Assembly: GCF_949987535.1 (NCBI RefSeq)
Contig: NC_080073.1
Span: 93,721,344-93,785,343 of the forward strand
Reading direction: 5' to 3'
DNA from: Balaenoptera acutorostrata
Lineage: Eukaryota; Chordata; Mammalia; Artiodactyla; Balaenopteridae
DNA: 64,000 nt
Position 1 is the stretch's first letter. Each line of letters opens with the position of its first letter. The notes beneath the pieces are model-generated. The model saw nothing but the letters and a program-made list of their open reading frames with translations. It was not told the DNA's origin and searched no databases. This document shows positions 58,400 through 64,000 of the stretch, in pieces. The translations under genes and the position numbers were made by a program.

Positions 58400-58945
58400 C
58401 CATCTTCTCAGGATAACACATAAGGATTCCACCACATGGCCCCAATTTGCCTTTCTGGCCTCATCTCCTGCCATGTTCAGCTCTGCAAAACTAACAGCTT
58501 TTCTCTCAAAGTACTTAGTTCATGTCCTTTGTGCCCAATTCTCTGCTGAATTCTCTGCTAAGAACTGCCCTTTCCTTTACTGTCTGCCTAGGAAACTCCT
58601 ACTGTCCTTCAAGACCCAAATCAGTACACCTGAAACTAATATAATATTATAAATCAACTACACTTCAATAAAAACAAAACAAAACAAAAAACCATAACAA
58701 AACAAGACTCATATCAAATGTAGCCCTTTGTTGCCCTTCCTGCCCACCCAGAAGTCTAATTAGCAAGGTTTATTTTCCAACATGGCCTTGTATTGTTATT
58801 TATTTTTTTGCATTGTAATTAAAACCTGCTGCTTGATGGCAGAAACTGTAGCATTAATACAATGTCTGGTGTGTGCTTTGTACGAGGTGGGTATCCAATA
58901 AATGGTTATTAAGTAAATGAATTGCTAAACAAATGAATGAGTAAA
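58400..58945 (+). mobile_element. L2 LINE 3' region, interrupted
   Basis: Sense L2: CTGCCTAGGAAACTCCTACT, GTCCTTCAAGACCCAAATCA, then after a small insert TTGATGGCAGAAACTGTAGC and GGGTATCCAATAAATGGTTA. The terminal AAACAAATGAATGAG is typical. Confidence 0.75.
58624..58700 (+). mobile_element. Very short L1 tail insertion inside the L2
   Basis: GTACACCTGAAACTAATATA followed by AATCAACTACACTTCAATAA and an A-rich end is the last roughly 60 bases of the same L1 3' UTR type as 58300-58350. The imperfect duplication AAGACCCAAATCA / AAGACTCATATCA flanks it. Confidence 0.8.
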
Positions 58946-59007
58946 AACTAATGGCCTTCCTTGAGTCTCCCACAAATTGGATTCCTTTGGTCCAGCATGA
59001 CTATACT

Positions 59008-59162
59008 AGAGCAGTGCTTTTCAAATTTTAATATGCATATAAATCACCTGGGGAAATCTTGTTAAAATGCAGGTTCTGATTCAGGAGGTCTGGGGTGATG
59101 TTTGAGATTCTGCATTTCTAACAAGTTTCCATTATCACTGCTGGCCCAAGAACCACACTGTA
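59008..59162. mobile_element. MER5A-like hAT DNA element
   Basis: GCAGTGCTTTTCAAATTTTA, TCACCTGGGGAAATCTTGTT, CAGGTTCTGATTCAGGAGGT and GATTCTGCATTTCTAACAAG are a clear MER5A match. Confidence 0.88.
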
Positions 59163-59214
59163 CTACAGGATTGGGTATTCCCTCCATGTCTTCCTGGTCT
59201 ATGTAAGCATCGTG

Positions 59215-59375
59215 CTTTTGCTTACCTCTAGCATGCTATTCACCCTATTCTATCACGTTGTATCATTCTTATGTTCTTCAGCTAGAACGTAAGTTTCTGT
59301 GGACAGGAACTGCGTCTGCTGTGTCACGTACCCATCTTTGCATTCTCAGCACCTTGCTGAGAAGCTGGTCCATAG
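59215..59375 (+). mobile_element. L2 LINE 3' fragment
   Basis: CTAGAACGTAAGTTTCTGTG, GACAGGAACTGCGTCTGCTG and TTGCATTCTCAGCACCTTGC match L2 near its 3' end. Confidence 0.7.
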
Positions 59376-59660
59376 AAGGTGGGAGCCTCGGCGACGTTTG
59401 TTTAATTTCTGTAGTCTCTTTCAGGCTGAACTCAGAGCTGTTTCCAACCTAACTTCATTATCTGTGTGTTTAGAGCTCCTTTGTTAGTCAATGACACCCC
59501 TAACTCCCTCTGAGCAGTCTGGATCTCTTCCAGAGGAGAACGAAAGGAACTGGCTACCCAAAGCCCCAAAAGGGAGCTAAAAACCCAGGAGTGATGACAG
59601 GAGGATGATGGTCAGGTAGACTGAAGAGACCCACTCTCCGTAGACGCATAGAGGTATTCC

Positions 59661-59697
59661 TGTGAGCTTGTGAGCTTGTGAGCTTGTGAGCTTGTGG
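59661..59697. repeat. Octamer tandem repeat TGTGAGCT
   Basis: Four exact copies of TGTGAGCT plus a partial fifth. The period is exactly 8 bases. Confidence 0.95.
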
Positions 59698-62025
59698 TCG
59701 AGACAAACAACACACCAGCTGAGGTTTCACCTATTCACCTTGATTAATAAACCTAAGGCACAGGTTTGGTACAAGTTCTAAATGAAAATTTTGATGTAAA
59801 AGATTGAGGACAGTTTTTGCTTGTAAAAATCAAGAGGAAACCAGAGAGGCCAGAAGACTTGAAAACTTACGAGACATACATATTTAATCATGTGCTACAG
59901 AGTCTACATTATTTATGAGTCAGGACACCCTCTGGCTGTGTTTTAATGTGATCACCAGCAAACTGTTAAACTTTTGCTTTGTTAATGGACATTTGGCCTT
60001 TACATTGAGAAACAGGCTGAAAAGAAATATCTACCTGGAGGAAAAGGAGTGATCATAGAGTGTCCTGCTTTGAGAAAAATCAAACCCCGCCTTGTCTATA
60101 ACTGTGACCACTCCCAGTGATTTCATTTACTGGAGGCTCCGGGGAGATTAGGATGGATGACAACTGGTGTATAGATTTTAAAAATCCACATTATCAGTAG
60201 AAAGAATTACACCACCACAACATAAGACTTTATACACATTCATCTATGTGTAGTTTTATTCTATTCTACAAATAATTATACCCTGGCTGTTCTCAAAACT
60301 AATTTGGAAAGACACATAAAAGGACAAAAATATGTCAACAAATTTCACACCAGAAAGTTAAGAAAACAACCACACTGTATCCTATTCATAGAATTATTTT
60401 CATGACCTTTTTTCCTGGCCAGATCTACAGAGAACAGAATAAAAGTTGGATTGCTGATCTGGACAATTCATAAAAAGAATGTTATTTCGGTCATTATAAG
60501 CGTAAAGATCAGGCCTCTGTCTTTCAGCTTAAGTTATCTGATTTGCAGGAACTGCCAACGAATATTACAAATCTGACCAACTGCAAGGGATGATAAATAA
60601 TAGTGTCTCCATTGGCTTCCTGCCAAGAGATCAATTTATTCAACAAAGTGCATTTGAAACCCAGGGCTGAGGAAACTATGTAAATTAATATGGAAAAGGG
60701 TTCCCAATAATTAAACTAACTGAAAACTGCAAGTCATTTCTGGTGCAGGGTTCTTCCAGTCCATGGTCATGTGAAAAAAAGCTGACAGAATGAGAAGATT
60801 CCATTTACCACAGTAAATGTAACAAGAAATTCCAGATAGATTACTCCACAGCTGCTTTCTCCCCCAAAACGCACCCACCCCGACGCCAGCACACTTGTGC
60901 ACACACACGGACCCTCTCTCCAATCACTGTCCTGAAAAATTGCTGGCCTCAAAGATTTACATTTTGTGGAACAACTGAAGGGCACAACAGTTGCCTGGCA
61001 CAGCTGCAGTCTGAACACAAAGGCTAGGAGGTGGGAACAGCAAGTTCAGTTCCAACTGTTAACTCAAGGGAAAGAGCATTTCTCAGAGCAATGCAAGCTT
61101 CGAAACTCAGTCTAGAGCAGCATGCTGTTGGTCACTAACACCCCATAGAGCTCAAATCTCAAAATCCAATTTGAAAATAGAAGAAAACAATGGTTACTCA
61201 AAATACTAGAGATGTTAAGTCGCCATAAGCTTTTTGACTTTGTCCATTGAGATGGAATGCATTTCTTAAAACTTCTGAATATTGCAGTGACAATGAATGC
61301 CAACACCCCACCTTTCTGCATACTTTTTGCAGACCTGTGATAAGTGGGCAAATAAATGAAATGATTTTTATTTATTTTTTCCTCCCAAAGGCTATTTGAT
61401 CAGATAATTCTAATAGCCTTTTCCCTCTTCTCTGCAATAACGCTGTGATACTGGCTGTAATTGTTTATGATTTGTTTTGCTGGTATGTCAACAGGCCATA
61501 GTAAATGAGAAGAAATCAGTTTGATTTATTCTAAGGATTATGTTTTGGAATCTTTTATATAGTTTTTACTAATTTAGATTTAAAATGAAAAACTATAATT
61601 TTTATAATATACTTTGTAATAGTTTATTTTAACCCCAAACTTTAGAAGAAGATAAAAATATTAGGAAATATATTTCTATGCATATATCTTAAAGTTTGCC
61701 AAAAGATTTTGTATATGTGATGTTACCACTGAACCAACATTTTCTTACATAATCATTCCTCACTTTTAGTATCTGGTCAAAACTTTATCATACTACTTTT
61801 CCATGAAAGAAGTGAAGTAGATGCTCTGCTTTATAACGATTACCATTTTAAATAGAATTTGCCCATATCATAACATGTGCTCAATAAATAATAGCTGTCA
61901 TTATTATCATGGCAATCCATACCTCCTAATGTATGCTATAAGGATTATATTTTATATAAATAGATAAATAAATATTTATATTTATATAACATTTATGTTT
62001 TATAACATGTTTTTCAAAATGTGGG
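59698..62025 (-). other. CAP2 intron, unassigned
   Basis: 2.3 kb with no recognised exon. A MIR-like end (GTGCTCAATAAATAATAGCT) near 61880-61905 is too short to define. No other feature was seen. Confidence 0.45.
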
Positions 62026-62245
62026 ATGTGACCCATTAGTGGATCATGGAATCAATTTAGTGGGTCTGAGCCAGGATTTTATAAAAAAATGAAGTAAAAC
62101 ACAAAAGAAAATATCTGAATGCATTCCATGTGGTGAAAGAAAGTATTGTTTTGTGAAACTTGTTTTAGTATTGTGAGAAGGGTGTGTGTGTGTGTAAAAT
62201 ATATTTCTTACTATGGGTTGCCTTTAAAAGTTTCAAACTCATTGT
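62026..62245. mobile_element. Old DNA-transposon-like repeat (hAT type)
   Basis: GTGACCCATTAGTGGATCAT, GGAATCAATTTAGTGGGTCT and AAGTATTGTTTTGTGAAACT match a recurrent mammalian miniature DNA element whose exact family name I cannot give with confidence. Confidence 0.55.
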
Positions 62246-62407
62246 TACAAAGCATATATTTCTAACAAACATGATGAAAAGATAAGTGTTCACTCTAGAA
62301 CAAAGGAAAACAACTACATTTATTTATCTGTAATAATCGATTCTTCTTTTTTTTTTTTTTTTTTTTTAAAGTCATCTCTGGGCCTGATCTGCACGTGAAC
62401 CTTGAAT

Positions 62408-62724
62408 TCTTTTTTTTTTTTTAACTTTTGGGTTTATTTATTTATTTATTTAATTATTTATGGCTGTGTTGGGTCTTCGTTTCTGTGCGAGGGCTTTCTC
62501 TAGTTGCGGCAAGTGGGGGCCACTCTTCATCGCGGTGCGCGGGCCTCTCACTATCGCGGCCTCTCTTGTTGCGGAGCACAGGCTCCAGTCGCGCAGGCTC
62601 AGTAATTGTGGCTCACGCACCTAGTTGCTCTGCGGCGTGTGGGATCTTCCCAGACCAGGGCTCGAACCCGTGTCCCCTGCACTGGCAGGCAGATTCTCAA
62701 CCACTGCGCCACCAGGGAAGCCCC
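62408..62724 (-). mobile_element. CHR-type SINE, full length
   Basis: The minus-strand copy has its head complement ACCAGGGAAGCCC at 62711-62723 and a (TTTA)n/T-run tail from 62408. An imperfect T-rich flanking duplication is present. A separate T-run lies at 62346-62367. Confidence 0.93.
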
Positions 62725-63828
62725 GATCCTTCTTTTTTATATTCAAAACATAATTACTCAGCTTTGTACATTGCATTAAAGGTATTCAAACCATTTAAAA
62801 AGTAATTTTCTATTCATTTTCCATGGGCACTATTGGAGAATTAATAGGCCAGTGTCTGTTGACATGATTATTTTCCACAAATGGATTCTCATTCCTTTTC
62901 CATTTATCTACCATGAAATAATAAGACATCCAAGGACTCTTGATGTTTAGTTTTCTGTTTTCTCATGATGTCCTATCTCCATGGTAAACATGTGACAATT
63001 CCCCTTTATGACAAATTGATCTATAACAAAACAGCATCTCATTTGAAATGTATGAAAAATAATTCCAATTAGTCTACACAAAGACCCACCTACCTCCACA
63101 CATACCCTTCCATATTAAAACCCTTCAAATGTTTATGAACTCTCTTTACAGAATCATAATGTTGTGGGCAGAAGAAAAATAATCAACTTACTGTATCTTG
63201 CATTTCTTATAGAGAAAACAGGCAAAGTAGAAAATAAAAAGAAGCATCAGTCTTTAGAGGTCAGTGTTAACATTTGTACCACAAGTGTTGGGGAACAAGT
63301 GTAGAAGTCCTACACTGCTTTGAAAAATCACAAACTCTGCCTTGGTATTAAGCCTATGCTACTGAAAGCAACGTTCTGTGTGAAGGTTAGTTGCTGGTTA
63401 TGACTGTGGGGAGAGTGAGGGTTCTACCTTTAAACTGAGTTCACAAATATGCCACTTCATCTTCTCAACATTTACTCTGGTTAGACCATCCACTGTGACA
63501 ACCGAAAGGTAACATTCATTTCTAATGGACAGAAGTTTCCACAGGAAGCCTTTTTATAGCAAGTGCAGAGATTTTAAAGAGCAGGGATGATCCTAAGAGT
63601 ACCCTAATTCACAATTTAGTTCAAACTATTTACTGAGTAGATAGTGCCTCCATGCCAGGCACTATGCGAGGGGCTGGAGACAGAGATCAGTTTCCAATCC
63701 AGCAGGAGAGCTCCAAAAACACACAAAAAATCACAATTTTATATGTAAAGGGATATGACTGAGGTATACTGAAGATATGAAGGAGGCATAGAGGAGAGCC
63801 ATCAAACCAGACGGGGCACCAACAGAGT
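62725..63828 (-). other. CAP2 intron, unassigned
   Basis: 1.1 kb with no recognised exon. The sequence around 63640-63710 (CCAGGCACTATGCGAGGGGC) is probably a short L2 or MIR antisense piece. Confidence 0.45.
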
Positions 63829-63844
63829 TCAATGGAAGCTTCTT

Positions 63845-63964
63845 TTTTTTTTTTGGCCAAGCTGTGTAGCTTGCAGGATCTTAGTTCCCTGACCAGGGAT
63901 TGAACCCAAGCCCACGGCAGTGAAAGCACCAAGTCCTAACCAGTGGACCATCAGGGAACTCCCC
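63845..63964 (-). mobile_element. Short CHR-type SINE
   Basis: The minus-strand short form has its T-run at 63845-63854 and head complement near 63950-63964. The 16-base duplication TCAATGGAAGCTTCTT (63829-63844) / TCAATGGAAGTTTCTT (63965-63980) differs at one base. Confidence 0.95.
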
Positions 63965-64000
63965 TCAATGGAAGTTTCTTAAAGAGATGATGTTGGAACT

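Noticed and set aside
45947..64000. Upstream CAP2 exons (helical folded domain)
   Set aside because: I looked on the minus strand for the expected peptide stretches before the polyproline exon and found none with splice sites. The intron probably extends beyond the window.
1..64000. CRISPR arrays, operons, phage or plasmid features
   Set aside because: The window is clearly mammalian nuclear DNA. The only direct repeats are target duplications, microsatellites and L1 5' UTR units.

Overview
This is mammalian nuclear DNA, and very probably from a whale or dolphin. The main reason is the dominant short repeat: about 17 copies of a tRNA-derived SINE. Most begin GGCTTCCCTGGTGGCGCAGT, carry a B-box-like GGTTCGAGCCC and end in (TAAA)n/poly-A. 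This is the CHR/CHRS type known from cetaceans and their artiodactyl relatives. Two long LINE-1 elements and older L1M, L2, MIR, MER5 and MLT1 fragments fit a placental mammal.

The only host gene I can demonstrate is the 3' half of CAP2 (adenylyl cyclase-associated protein 2) on the minus strand. Six coding exons lie at 45757-45946, 44493-44668, 43287-43410, 43107-43189, 38622-38762 and 27873-27983. Together they encode the polyproline stretch, the WH2 actin-binding motif and the C-terminal CARP beta-helix domain. All splice sites are GT-AG and all exon phases fit. The first exons were not found, so 45947-64000 appears to be intron. The last exon reads past the point where I recall the mammalian protein ending.

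Layout: 1-26 kb is intergenic sequence downstream of CAP2. It holds a 5'-truncated RPSA processed pseudogene broken by two head-to-head SINEs, several L1 fragments, a long minus-strand L1 block inside an L2 element, and a 5'-truncated L1 that itself carries a small unknown retroposed insert. 26.4-27.9 kb is the likely CAP2 3' UTR. The last CAP2 intron (28.0-38.6 kb) contains a 7.5 kb plus-strand L1 inserted inside a SINE. 38.8-46 kb holds the clustered exons. 46-64 kb is intron with scattered SINE, MIR, MER5 and L2 copies.

I found no new protein system, CRISPR, tRNA/rRNA gene or intact transposon. The notable content is the retrotransposition record (nested insertions with readable target-site duplications, a possible 3' transduction, a composite SINE) and the CAP2 C-terminal extension. 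Repeat family names come from remembered consensus sequences, not a database search, so subfamily labels and edges are approximate.
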